Of a stretch of DNA of 64,000 nucleotides, positions 1 to 11,590 are shown piece by piece (the first letter of the stretch is position 1; each line of letters opens with the position of its first letter). The notes under the pieces were generated by a model. The model did not search any database and was not told the origin of the DNA. It saw nothing but the letters and a program-made list of their open reading frames with translations. The stretch is from Coprinus comatus (Eukaryota > Basidiomycota > Agaricomycetes > Agaricales > Agaricaceae). Location: the NCBI GenBank assembly GCA_034638255.1, contig JAWPGT010000057.1:1-64000 (forward strand), read 5' to 3'. The position numbers and the translations under genes are program-made.

Positions 1-1371
1 TTGAGTTCCACAAATCAGTATGGTGCCCCCCATTCCTCCTTGGATCTCAGGAAACAAGCCCGGCTGGTATTTTGGTCCAAATCATGACAATACCTATCTT
101 GATAATGTCCCCTACTTGGATTCGGTATGTGACTGCTGCTTCTTTCAACGAATGCGAATTCATATACTTTATGCTAGGTGTTGTGTGAATGGCTAAATCA
201 GCTTCCAGATGTACTGCACTGCCCAAACACGTATCCTCATCCACAACATCAATCCTCCTATACTCCCTGGCCCGTTACCACACATAACACTCCAACCATA
301 CATCATCGTCAATACTCTTATTATACACCCACCTATGAAACGAGTCCTGTTACTTCCATCGAGACAACGTCGACAAAGTATTTTCATACGAAGGCGACCA
401 AGTATCAGGTTGCAGCAACCAAGTACTCATCTACCAAGCTCATAACAAAACACCAATATTCAACTACGACTGCAACACGACATTCATCCACTATGCATAC
501 TACCAAGTCTAGAACTTTGACATCTACAACCAAACGTCCCTCATCATACACTTCGAGTCACGGATATGGATATGGCTCTCCATCAGGTTCTTACTCGTCG
601 CCATCTCCCACTGGTTATATCCAACCACCTCACACAAATTCTCATGGTCCACCATCAAGTACGACACAAGGATATGGGTCCCCCATAACAACTTCTGTGG
701 TTTATGTACTTCCTCCAACAAAACCTGGAGGTTATGGACCCCCCGCCTTTCAAACTTCTTCTACGTCCAGTGCATACGGACCACCGCCTACCTTGAGTTT
801 ACCCCAGGGTTGTAGTTCGACAACACCTACATATTCTTATACTCCACCTATCTATGGTCCACCTACCCCATCTAACGGATATACTCAAGTAATACTCAAT
901 ATCACCGCAGCTGTACAAGCTGATGATTACATGACATTTGGATTGGTTAACACAATTGAAGGTGAGTTTAATTTGTTGAAATTGCAAAAGAAGTTGTTCC
1001 TGACTGTCGTTATATTTCTTTTTTGAACAAAAAGACTGCCTGAAAATGTGTGATGTATCAGAAGAATGTGGATTTGTTAATAGTATGTCTATATATCTCT
1101 CTACTACCAACGATAACTGATTAATCTTATTTATTTTTTCTTTAAATAGCTTATCACGACGTTCATGGAAAGGTAGCTTAATATATGCATATAGTATTCA
1201 TGATGAAACTCATTGAAGCGAACTTTAAAGGATGGAAGCTTACTCTTAACTTGCTCTTTGTTCAGAACTTGCCATGGTCCCGAGGACGCCGATAATGCGG
1301 GAGGTCAAACTCAATCAGATGGAACTATTAACTATATTCTCAACAGTGATGGTTGGTGTAAATTATCTTGA
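1..1371 (+). CDS. Secreted Cys-rich protein, 5' end outside the window
   Basis: Five exons can be traced: 1-124, 178-961, 1035-1082, 1150-1172 and 1231-1371. The family is recognised by comparison with the complete paralogue at 53789-54785. Both have a KPGWYFGP-like motif, a CxWL...HCP segment, a Thr/Ser/Pro-rich linker, the block VQADDYMTFGLV, a DCxxMC...CGF segment, YHD, and a terminus reading DADN-GGQTQ-DG-IN...S-GWCK. Exons 3 and 4 have exactly the paralogue's lengths (48 and 23 nt). The Thr/Pro linker here is much longer, with repeated GYG/GPP motifs that suggest an O-glycosylated stalk. The signal peptide must lie upstream of base 1. One oddity is a run of six C at 26-31, which puts the first ten codons out of frame with the rest of exon 1; one C fewer would match the paralogue. 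Function is unknown. A cell-surface or matrix role is an inference. Confidence 0.75.
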
Positions 1372-2397
1372 ATCACCACCGATTAGAATATACGTAGAGA
1401 CTAGTCATTCTTGGGAACAATCTTTTAATAGTTAAAAAATAGATCTTGTTAGTGAACGGGCGAATGCTTCCATTTCTTTTTGGTGACCGAATGGCACCAG
1501 GTCAAAAACGACGAGTGAAGAAATCGCCGACATCCGACTTGGTATTTCCGAGTCTGCTCCGATGTAGTGTAATCCAATGTAACGCTTGGCACATCCTTAA
1601 AGAGCTTGTGTGATGTGAGCCGACATCCATGACATCCATAATGGGACACAAACATCGAGATTTAAAATTCAGTGAGGGAGTGGTTTAAAAATAGATATGC
1701 ATTTTGAGTAGCCTGGGAGGTTATTTATTTATTTATTCACTTTGTGATGAGTGAAAAAGAAGGGAGGAAACTAACGTATATCTGTAATTCATTGCCAGAT
1801 TTAATTTGCCCGGGCATATCATAGAGGAAGAACCTTGTAACTCACTATCTATTGGCCAATTCCATCGCCAAACTCGGGTGCTTCGCGTAAGTAGGAAGGA
1901 AGCAAGCAGTAGATAAGGTTTCTGCGGTAGACATTTTTTTTGGCGGTCGAAGTTGAGGAGTAGGTTAGCGAATGATGCATGAGAGAAGTGAGTATCAGTG
2001 ACTCATCACGTTGCCGGAGCCCGTTCTGTTAGAATTTTTGGGGTTTGCTCGAGCATTTGGTAAAAAAATTGTGATAAATTCATTATTGAGTGTCTTGCTC
2101 TATGACGGATTTATGGAGCGCCGTTGTATATAAATGAGAGCAACTTTTCAAGGAGCTGTCATAGTACCTCTAGCGACTCGTCATATCAGAAACCTTTAGA
2201 TATTCCGAAGGGATAATTTATAATGTAGGCAGTGATCAGTGATATAATCAGAGTAAGTTGGGGAACGTGAAAATATAATTCAAACAATGGCTTTTATCGC
2301 ATTCAGAACGTGGTGCTCAACAAGAATCAGGCAAACCGATAAACACAATATAGCATCAACTGCCTGCCAGAACACAAAGAGGCCGTTGCTGATTATC
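1372..2397. other. Intergenic stretch with one decayed coding remnant
   Basis: The only coding-like signal is a short phosphatidylserine-decarboxylase-like fragment near 1440-1655 on the minus strand. The remainder is AT-rich, and I see no gene, tRNA or clear repeat in it. Confidence 0.5.
1440..1655 (-). pseudogene. Remnant of a phosphatidylserine-decarboxylase-like gene (copy B)
   Basis: Read on the minus strand around 1490-1540, the sequence contains DFFTRRF followed by a TGA stop and then PGAIRSP. Family members read WDDFFTRxFRPGxRP here, so the TGA sits where an Arg codon (CGA) is expected. The surrounding codons cannot be extended into a longer conserved match, so this is a small, strongly decayed piece. 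It lies downstream of, and on the same strand as, the longer remnant at 2398-3396. That arrangement suggests two former tandem copies. The call rests on one motif. Confidence 0.4.
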
Positions 2398-3396
2398 CTA
2401 CTTTTCTATAAGTGAATAAGCTAAAGGAGTGTTCAGTAACAGTGATATGTTCCCATCTTTCAACGACTGGTGCACATTATCCATAAATGTAACCTTCGGT
2501 TCCTGGGCATAACACCATAAAATACGTCGATCCACCAAAATGAAACATTCCCAACTGATCTCCATTCTTCCCATGATCCCCAACTTTTACAGTAGCTTCA
2601 CAAGACGACACTTCCACCATTCCCACCATTCCCAAACACCTTTAACCAATTTCAGGATTATCAGTCTCGATAACGATAACATCCGTGTCGCAACATGAGT
2701 CATGAATACTTGGGAGAAAAAAAACAGGGTTATTATCGAATGTGGTGGCTGGAGAAATAGCACAGTATGTTCCTTGTACATGTACTATCTTAATAATAGA
2801 ACCATCCACAGGACTATGACAATGATAATTACAAGCACTAAGATATACTTAATAAACCGTTCCTCCAACGAATTGAGTTGAAAGTACATCATGATTGAAC
2901 ATATGTGAAAGTGAATAAGGTTCGCCTTTAATCAAAAAGTTATCGAATTCTTGAACGTTTGAACTAAGTTTATAAGCGACGGATTCACAAGAGAGTTGTC
3001 ATGACGTTTGAATTTGAGTCATGAGAGGAAAATTCAGGGATAAATCGACGAGTAAAGAAGTCATCCCAAGGAGTAAATCTCATACTATTTCTGTTCAGGA
3101 TTACATTCATAGATACCAGCCAAATGTGGGATGCTTTTGCTAGCCTCAGGGCCAAACCATTTGCTGTCCCTCCGTAGTGGGACGTATCGAGACTCTGGAC
3201 TTGAAAGGAATTGTCCCCATGTATCCAATATTTTCTTGAGTTGAGCGTTGACTTTGAGATTTGCAAATGCGTGTAGTGGTGTGGAAGGGGGATATGCTTT
3301 TCGGAAATGGGTTTTTCTTTTTGACCAATCCAATGTGGCTTTGGGCAGAAAGTACAGTAGAAATGTTGTATTGAGAAGTGTAGGCATGAAGTTCAC
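2398..3396 (-). pseudogene. Decayed phosphatidylserine-decarboxylase / PsiD-like gene (copy A)
   Basis: On the minus strand the conserved order of the fungal phosphatidylserine decarboxylase family (which includes tryptophan decarboxylase PsiD) is visible. First come NAQLKKILDTWGQFLSSPESR and a WFGPEA box; after a break, TPWDDFFTRRF; further down, pieces matching VSSCE, GDQLGMFHFGGST and KVTFMDN. The GGST piece corresponds to the self-cleavage site that makes the pyruvoyl cofactor in active members. These pieces lie in different frames. A TAG stop and frame change near 3085-3095 can both be explained by one inserted G. More frame changes occur around 2640-2700 and just after the GGST motif, and there is another in-frame stop near 2650. 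The gene is therefore almost certainly inactive. Whether the ancestor acted on phosphatidylserine or an aromatic amino acid cannot be decided here. Confidence 0.7.
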
Positions 3397-3436
3397 GATG
3401 ATTGTTTTTGGGACACTTGAATGCTACTGCGAACAT

Positions 3437-4006
3437 TGAATACTCTGACTGACTTGTGCAACCCTTGAGCTAGCAAGTAATTGAATATTGACTGTCAAAA
3501 GGCAATTCCTGTACCGAGGAACAGGAATCTGGTGGAGAATATATGTCCTATTAAACTGGAAGGGGAACGCGTTATTGCAGATTCGATATTGGACAATGTA
3601 TCTAAGTTTATTTCAAATGAATGCATTCGCCACCTTTGATTAGAGGCTAGAGCGCGACAGAGAACAGTCAACTTATTTTAAGGACTTGTTGGAAGAGGAA
3701 GTCCGAAGAACTGAAATTAATGATTGTGGTCCAGGGTTATGTTTTGATGCGTCACGATCAAGAGGACCACCCAAGGACCACCATGCAGCAATCGGGCTGA
3801 TAGAGTGTCCGTGGGGGTTATCATCATGGGACTCTGGGTAATCGGTAGGTAGGCAGACTGACTCCTGAGACGACTTTAGTTCTTGCTTATCTGATGAATT
3901 TGAAATAGCTGCGCGTGATGTCACAAAGTGCCGCGTTTCAGGCAACCCATTGAGATCCTTATATCTACCCTCTTGACCCTCTATCTCTCGAGCATCGTCC
4001 ACCACC
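3437..4006. other. Intergenic region upstream of the Urc1-like gene
   Basis: No convincing coding sequence is present. Open frames on the minus strand at 3673-4032 overlap the start of the next gene and look like chance. A pyrimidine-rich stretch lies just upstream of the ATG at 4007, as is common in fungal promoters. Confidence 0.5.
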
Positions 4007-6183
4007 ATGCCAGCTTCAGATGCAGTTCTCACACAGATATTGGCTCAACTCGAGTCTATGCAGCTCAACCAGCAAGCTATGCAAGCAAAGGTGTGCTGAC
4101 CCCTATTGATATATTAAGCCTACGCCACTCACCTTATCACTACCATCTAGCTCGATGTCTTAACTACCAAACCTAATACAACTCCTCTAGAGCCTTTTCC
4201 TATCCCACAATCACCACCCAAGGTCGAGAAGGAACTCGTTCAACCCCAGAAAGTTCCACTCGCTGGAACATCCAACCAAACAATTCCATCCGCAACAATG
4301 ACTGATCGCGAACGAGAAAAGTTGCTCTATCCAGGTCGTGTTAACCTTACTAGTAAGTACCATGATAATTAATTACAGGATAACGACAACTTAACATCTC
4401 ACCATTCATCAGCTTATCCTGACCAACATGGTATCAAACCTCATCCGCTCAATTGGGGTTCATCTGAACCTCAGGAAAGAGGTCCAGTTATTTGTTCTCG
4501 TGCTACATCCTCACTTAAACAACGTAATGCCATTGGTGCTCATTCCGGATCTTATTCCATCTATCGAGCTCTATCAATTGCAATGGGTTCCCTTTCTCCT
4601 ACACACAAACCCGATTATACTATGACTGAACCACCAGTCAACTTCCCTCCTCAATCTGGTTGGTTTGATCCAAAGAAGATTGTTTCTTTTGACCCTTGGG
4701 GTCATCTCGTCCAAACCGTTTTTACTAAGGAGATGGATGAAGGATTGGATATTAGACCTAGTATTGCAGTCACTAAAGCTCATCTCAAGATGAGTGAACT
4801 TGATGATGCGGCTAGGAAAGGTACCCTAACTATCGACGGGGAAGTTGTTTTCAAGAGTAGGCCTTTGAAGAATGAGGATGGATCAGAGAGTACTGAGGAA
4901 AGTGGCGTTGAGGTATTTGTTAGTAAAGCGGCTGTTGAACCTGTTTGGCATCTCCCTGGAGTTGCAGAACGTTTTGGAATGTACGTGTTCATATTTGATT
5001 GACCCTTTGAACATCATCAATGCGTTTTGACCCCCCACTAGCTCCGAGAACCTCTTACGTCGAGCTCTCTTTGAAGATACCGGAGGAATGTACCCAGAAC
5101 TCATTACTCGTCCAGATATTAAGGTCTTCTTACCACCCATTGGCGGACTCACTGTCTATGTCTGTATGTACACCATCCTCACTTCTCTTCTATCACTGAA
5201 AACGAAGGCTCATAAAACCTTGTTTACAGTTGGTAACCCTGCATACCTCTCTGATGAGAGTAAGGTATTGACTTTACGTGTCCACGACGAATGTATGCTC
5301 TAGCTTTTTCTCCTTCCTCCTCTTCCATTACTGTTACTTATACATTGGGGGGAAATAGGTAATGGTTCCGACGTATTTGGATCGGATATTTGTACTTGCA
5401 AACCTTACTTGGTTTATGCTATCGAAGAATGTATCAAAGGTGCCCAAAACGGTGGTGTTGGTGTAGTAGTTTACTTCAGAAAAGAAGGAAGAGCTTTGGG
5501 TGAAGTTACCAAGTACGCATCCACTTCTCTCTTCCCTCTCTCTTCTCCCTCCTCCTCTACCCATTTCCCCATCCAATATTAGCAAGCAGTTCGGTAAACT
5601 GATGACTGACGACACATCACTTTTTATTTTTATTTTTGAAAATCAGATATCTAGTCTATAATCTTCGCAAACGTGGAGGCGATTCAGCAGATAAATACTT
5701 CAAATCCACTGAATTAATTGCTGGTGTTAAAGATATGAGATTCCAAGCTCTTATGCCTGACGTACTTCATTGGCTTGGAATTAAGAAGGTTGATAATATG
5801 GTTAGCATGAGTGATATGTGAGTAACTCTCTACTTCCTATTTCGAATTCTCATTAGCAATCGAATAACAATTACTAATGGTTTTTTTATTTCCATGTACC
5901 TATAGGAAATACGATGCGATTGTTAAGAGTGGTATTCCCATTCTTAAAAGATACGATCTCCCAGGTACGCTTTTCTGATCCTACTAGTTCTAATATACTT
6001 CTATTACGACCATAACCCATTTAAGACTAAACACAAACTTATATTTTTTTAGACCATTTGATTCCTCCCGATTCAAGAGTTGAAATCGACGCAAAAATCG
6101 CAGCTGGGTATTTTTCAAGTGGAAAACAAGTAACAGAAGCTGATCTTGTTAAAAACTGTTGGAAGAACTTGGGAAGAGAGTGA
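4007..6183 (+). CDS. URC1: GTP cyclohydrolase II-like protein, probable uracil catabolism protein Urc1
   Basis: Nine exons (4007-4090, 4151-4352, 4413-4980, 5042-5163, 5230-5292, 5359-5512, 5647-5817, 5906-5964, 6053-6183) close to an unbroken 517-aa protein. Residues about 110-300 match the extended N-terminal part typical of Urc1-type proteins; residues about 300-500 are the GTP cyclohydrolase II fold. The zinc ligands are visible as C347-x10-C358-x-C360 in RVHDEC...DICTC, the exact spacing of RibA-type enzymes. VVVYFRKEGRALGEVTKY corresponds to the GVLVYLRQEGRGIG segment. The family opens the guanine ring of GTP in riboflavin synthesis. The Urc1 branch with this long N-terminus is known from the uracil catabolism pathway of yeasts, where its exact reaction is less clear. 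Residues 1-100 are low-complexity and probably disordered. No other URC gene is in the window. Confidence 0.88.
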
Positions 6184-9083
6184 ACATTAAAGAGGAGAGA
6201 AGGAAGGAAGGACGGAGGAGAAAGTGTGATGCCTAACCTTTTTTTTTTTTCAAGTGTTCGTTTTTGCAACCCCTTTCCAGTGCCTAGCTGTTTTGTAATC
6301 ATTTCGCGTTGATCTTTACTAACTAATTCTCTTCGTGTTTTTTATATACTTTTGTGTTCATTTTTGTGATTCGGACGGCGGAGAGCTTTTGTACTAGTTG
6401 TACCTCGTAAGAATGTTCACATCCAAGGTTGCGCAGGGATTTTATGTTGTAAAAATCTTTTATGTGTGGTAGTATGGGATAGGAATGTGATACATGTAAT
6501 ATACTTTTGTTTCTTGCACTTGATTCATAAAGGATAGTGGGTGTCAATTACGAATACTTGGAACCTTGTCTATACCGACGACAAGAAACACTAGCTTAGA
6601 CACGCCCGAGGATACACTGAACCCTTGTATATTTCTGAGAACGTAGAAGTACAGGAACAAGAGTGTCTAATCTACTTTACTATTTTCTTATTCTTTATAT
6701 ATGTCCTTTCTTTATTCATGTCGTCATACTAATTATAACTGTTGTAAGCCTCAGGCTTACAATACTTTTGTTCAAAATAAATTGCGTGTCCTATACACCC
6801 TTTCAAGACCCCGAGGTCATGATAAACCATTGATCGTCGATCATCAGTGAACTTTGTAAAGCTCTGCAGAATCTGATATAATAATGAACGGTCAGCCCCT
6901 TTTTCTCAAATTTTAAAACTTTTAGTACTTAAGTTACCCATGTCGAAAGAATGCTCCCCCAGTAATCAAGGTAGGATCATGTACATCTGAGGTTCGTTCA
7001 ATAACCTCCACCCTCGTCCGACTTGCTCGTCTCACATCTTCATGAGATTTATCTGCATTAATTTCTACCACAATAAGCCTCTACCGGAAACCTGTATTAA
7101 TCGTACCACGAATATGGGGTTTCTCGTATTCACGGATTAACATGGAACAAGCAGGTTATGAGAGTATATATAGAACTTTTGTATTACATATCCCAAGGCG
7201 TTTCGCATATACAACAAGTTCAAGTTGAAGAAGGATGTGGAGACAGCAGATCGCGTACTCGAGAAATCCACATTTCTCGACTCTTTTCCCTCTCTGGCCT
7301 CCAGTTCCAAACTTACGCAACCTCCAACAACGATTTCCATTTTCGAGCACACTGGACCCTGACTCAACAACTCGGCCGTCACCACAACATCGGATGCTCC
7401 ACATAGGCCAACGGTTCATTCCTTTCAGAAAAACTTCACCAGGAACAACGCGCTCGAAACTCAGGAGACAGGGTCTACATTTCAGTTTGGACAGCTTAGC
7501 AGTAATAAAGGACACGAGGTCCGTTTCTTTCTTTTTCTTTTCCTTTCTTATTCTATTGTTCCTATTCCCTTTCATTTCTTTTCGGCGCCCTGCGCTTCGG
7601 TGGTTCAACACCACGTCTGTTCCTGAGCATTCAACTGCTCTTTTCCTAGCTAAAAACATTTTCTTTATTCAATTTTCCACATGTCCGAAACTTTAATCTA
7701 TGAACACGCGTACTGCTTAATGAACATTTCTAGTTTTGTGCCATAAACACGGGCTTCGAAGCCCTTCCTCATTATCCTACTCTCTAGTATAAATACTACG
7801 GACGATGTAGTAGAAAGACAGTGAATTTTACCCCGACTTTTCTGCTTATAACCACTCTCGAAACTTACTCGAAAATCGCTCACTTCTTATTCAAATCTTC
7901 TCAAACTTTCGCTCACCACTCACAACGTTCCCTTCTCGAACCCTTCGACAGTAGTTTCGGACTCGAAGCTCTGACAGCTGACGGACGCAGCTGTACTCGC
8001 GTTTTTATATTGTTGTGAGACGTTCTTTTTATCTTCAAGGAATTGAGGGAGAAAGCCTTCTTCGGTGTTTGTACATTGATTAAATGGGGGCTTTGCCTAC
8101 GAAAAAAAAACCAATTGCGTCATTTCCAAGACAAGGATTTATTGTCGGGAAAATGTGAACGTAGTCCCCTGTGTATACTGTATCATAGAGAAAACACAAA
8201 AAGGATAATAATAAAAAATGACAACTCACACGTAATAGATGACTCAACAGAAGTGGCTGTATAGTCAATTGACTCTGCAACTCTGTCCAACGGCCCTAGC
8301 AGCGATTCAATATCATAACCACCCTCAGGGAGGGCGGAACAATGGCAGTTGACTTGAAGAATAAGGTTTCGATGATTAACCGAGAAGAGGATTCATTCTA
8401 CGGAGTGATTACCATTAATAATAGCACATCGCTAAACATACTTTTGACGCGATGGAGTTGGCGAGGAATGAGGGATGTTTATACATGGTATCATCCGACC
8501 ATAGTTGGTCAGAGCCGAGAGTCCAAGATGCGTTAATTGTTTCACGAAGTTCGCTCTCTCTGGGCAGAGGTCGAGCTAGCCCATGTGGACGATGTTGAAC
8601 CTTTCTAAGGTGTTCTCATCAACGGGCGAGGATACGTGTGGCTATGATGAGACCTTGAGGGGTTGTAAAAGATGAAATAAAAAGGCGAGTGTGGCAATTA
8701 AGGTGTCAAGGCTACCTGCAATGTTCTGAGTAGCAATGGACGAAGGGAGGCTCTGGAGTTGATTGAGTGTTCTCTTCCACTCACACTGTATTTCTTGTGT
8801 TTCTTGGACATCGACATGATGGTATAAGAAAGACAAACAATGGCAACACAAAAACAAATACTACAAAGGCAAGATAGAAGTTCGGTATATAGATCTGGTT
8901 TAATAGTATGTAGGAATGCTTATTGAACTTCTCTCTCAGTTGTTGAAGTGGTTTTAGGCGAAGTCATACAAATCTCGATGGTGCATCAAGTAGATAGATT
9001 ACTCGACTCCTCTCTGGTCTCGATTATAGTTAGCTCAAAACAAAATACTTAGATAGATAGCTCAAGCGAAGCGTTCTGCGGGA
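6184..9083. other. Long intergenic region left of the KDZ-1 element
   Basis: I find no supported gene in these 2.9 kb. Overlapping open frames on both strands at 7137-7696 and a 71-codon frame at 8642-8857 (minus) lack recognisable motifs and plausible exon structure. The last bases, ending GCGGGAG around 9078-9084, form the left target-site duplication of the KDZ-1 transposon. Before that insertion, this DNA was probably the upstream region of the RING gene that now starts at 28873. Confidence 0.5.
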
Positions 9084-9731
9084 GCACCTGTGGTTCCCAC
9101 ACGTGCCCTACAATGGTAGGTGGTATAGCGGTCCCTTGCCACCTCCAAGCTTAGACAAATTTAGTCATTCTCCGGGCTCTGAAAAGGCTTGCAATACATT
9201 GGAAACTTCTCAGATTCCAAGCACTGCCCTTACAGACTGCTGTTATCTCTCACATCCTTATCTATGATCATTGATCAATCATTATAATCATCTCATGAGT
9301 CGTGACTCGTGAGTTACAATTCATGACCTTGCACACTGTCATATATAATGCTTAATGTACTATGTTTTATGTTTCTATCACAGTAGTTATGGCACGTAAA
9401 TGTTTTCCTTTTTCTTTCTTAAGTTATGGATTAATAAGTTAATGGTTAACATGTTTTACATTGAAAATCAAGTGTATATCTACTGTATATACTATATAAA
9501 CAGTTCTCTGACAAACTCAATGAGTGACGGAAAATCAAGTAGAGCACGTATAGTATAGGCCATCTATACCACGGGCCATGATGTTGCAGCTTACCTGCTC
9601 TCCGTGATGATATTCCAGGCTCTTCAAAAGATACTACAATAGGTAATTTTTCATCGAAGAATATTTCCAGGTTATCTCCACTGGCCTTGGAAGTTGGCAC
9701 GCCCATAGCTGTGGCGTTTCATCTCAGGTTA
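9084..9731 (-). repeat. KDZ-1 left terminal inverted repeat, outer part
   Basis: This is the inverted match to 28134-28781. It ends at the 5-bp target site GGTTA (9727-9731), where the chromovirus is inserted. The 86-codon open frame inside it (9446-9706) also occurs in the right repeat and has no known motif. Confidence 0.9.
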
Positions 9732-10096
9732 TGTAAGGGCGACTCACGTCGGCGACGAACGGCCCGACAACTAGCGAGGAATCCAAAGTTATATTTGATC
9801 GGAAACATATTACAGAGCAGATACAACATACCTAGCGAGGAATCCAAAGAGAAAGAGTTGGGGATTCACTCGCACAGGCTACACGCAATATATACTACTA
9901 TACAAACAGAGACGCCAGCTATTGTCCAGAGGGATGTCGTAACATGGACAATGGGAACAATGGGGGACAAGTCACGTGAGGGGGCGAGTCGTGAAAGTGC
10001 GAAGTCAGGAGGTGTTCCGATGGAAGTCGGAACATCGGAGGGTCGGTCGGTAGTCGGTGTGTCGGTGTAAGGGTCAGTGAGGACGGTCCCCTTACA
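9732..10096 (-). repeat. Chromovirus 3' LTR (left in window)
   Basis: 365 bp, ends TG...CA with 8-bp inverted tips. On its inner side, in element sense, lies a polypurine tract GAAGGGGGGGTAGA (10110 down to 10097), the usual plus-strand primer site. The pol reading frame runs through this tract and stops inside the LTR at 9919. Confidence 0.93.
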
Positions 10097-11590
10097 TCTA
10101 CCCCCCCTTCTAGGGTGCAGCATCCCGATGTACTTGTGAACTGAGTGCGAGGTCGGAAAGGAATGGAGTCGAAGGCCATGGAACGGATAAGTCGAGGTGC
10201 AGTGGGGTTTTTGCGATAGAACTCGGCGATTTTTTCGGGGGCATGGACGTCGGCTGCGAGTTCCCAAGAGTTCTCTTCCATGCTGAAGTCTTGCCACTTG
10301 ATCAGAAATCTGAGTTTACCTCGTTGCACTTTACTGTCCAATATTTCTTCTACTTCCCATTCCTCTTTGTTGTCCACCAGTATTGGCATTGGTATTTTTG
10401 TCGGCTTCCGACCAGGGATTGGGTCTTCGGGAGCTGGAGTGAGTTTAACCACATTGAACACCGGGTGCAGGCGCGACAACCTTCGGGGAAGCTTGAGCCG
10501 ATATGCCCCAGGCCCAACCTTGCGGTCAACGGTGAAAGGACCTAACTGTGTGTGCTCAAACTTCTTTGAAGGCCGACTCGTTGCGATGTCCGATGCGTCA
10601 AGGTAAACCATGTCACCTGTCTTGAGCTCGGGGGCAGGGGTCCGACGTCGATCATAGTACTTTGCCATATCGTCCTTTGCCTTCACCAGTGCCGATTTTG
10701 CTTCTTCTAGTGCCGACTCCATCCGGGTTTTGAACTCATTGACCGTTTCGAGTCGGGAGGGGTGTTGTCGGGGTTCGAAGCCCATGCGAGGGTCGCGGCC
10801 GGTGTCTAACACAAAGGGTGATTGGTGGGTCGCAGCATGAACGTGATTGTTGTGTTGGAATTCGGCGAGCGGGAGAAGGTCATACCAATCATTCTGTCGC
10901 TGGTTAACAAAGACTCGGATATACTGGTCGAGTTCTTAGTTAACTCGTTCGGTTTGACCGTCGGCTTGCGGGTGCCAAGCTGTAGTCGCAGTGACCTTGA
11001 TGCCTAAGAGTCGGTACAACTCGCGGGTGAATTCCGACACAAACTGCGGGCCTCGGTCGGAGACAACACGTTGAGGTAGGCCGTGGAGCTTCCAGATGTT
11101 GTGGAGGAAGAGTCGGGCGACACCTTCGGCAGTGCAAGTTGTGTGGGTCGGCAGGAAATGAACTCGTTTTGATACTGAATCGACGACTGTGAACACCGCG
11201 TCATAACCGTTGGACTCTGGGAGTTCGACGACAAAGTCAATGCTGATAGTGTCCCAGCGGGCATCGGGGATGGGAAGTGGGTGAAGTTCGCCGACTGGTC
11301 GGTGTCGGTGGGGCTTTGTCCGTAAGCACAAGTCACAAGTAGAGGCATACTGACCGATGTAACGAGACATAGAAGGCCACCAGTAGTTCCGTCCCACGAG
11401 TTCGAGGGTCTTCCAGCGTCCTGCATGTCCGCCGACTTTGGAATCATGGTGTTGGGCCACGATGCAACGTCTAAGGTCAGGGATGTTAGGGACGTAGATT
11501 TTACCTCGATGAAGTAGCAACCCATTATCCTCCGACCATTCGGAACTCTTAACTGATTTTGACTTTGACAACTTCAACTCCCGCGCTGCC
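9919..11590 (-). pseudogene. pol: Chromovirus Pol, integrase and chromodomain part, with one stop
   Basis: From 11577 the frame shows the integrase zinc-binding region (H-H...CDLC), the core with IDFVVELP, VSDRGPQF and GQTER (the D,D,E residues), then a TAA at 10936-10938 where related proteins have a Gln codon. Beyond the stop the same frame continues without a break to 9919. It includes a C-terminal integrase segment and a chromodomain (EEWEVEEIL...FLIKW...ENSWE), which in chromoviruses guides integration toward modified chromatin. The last part reads through the polypurine tract into the 3' LTR. The C-to-T change making the stop, plus the nested insertion, inactivate this copy. Confidence 0.9.

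Noticed and set aside
7137..7696. Overlapping open frames on both strands
   Set aside because: They shadow each other, have biased composition (poly-Lys/poly-Phe stretch from a pyrimidine tract), and no family or exon structure is recognisable.
9446..9706. 86-codon open frame, repeated at 28159-28419
   Set aside because: It lies in the terminal inverted repeat and is conserved because the arms are near-identical. It has no motif, no intron context and no codon signal.
9687..10070. Open frame across the LTR, also at 17228-17623
   Set aside because: It is on the strand opposite to the element's genes, inside the LTRs and duplicated only because the LTRs are.
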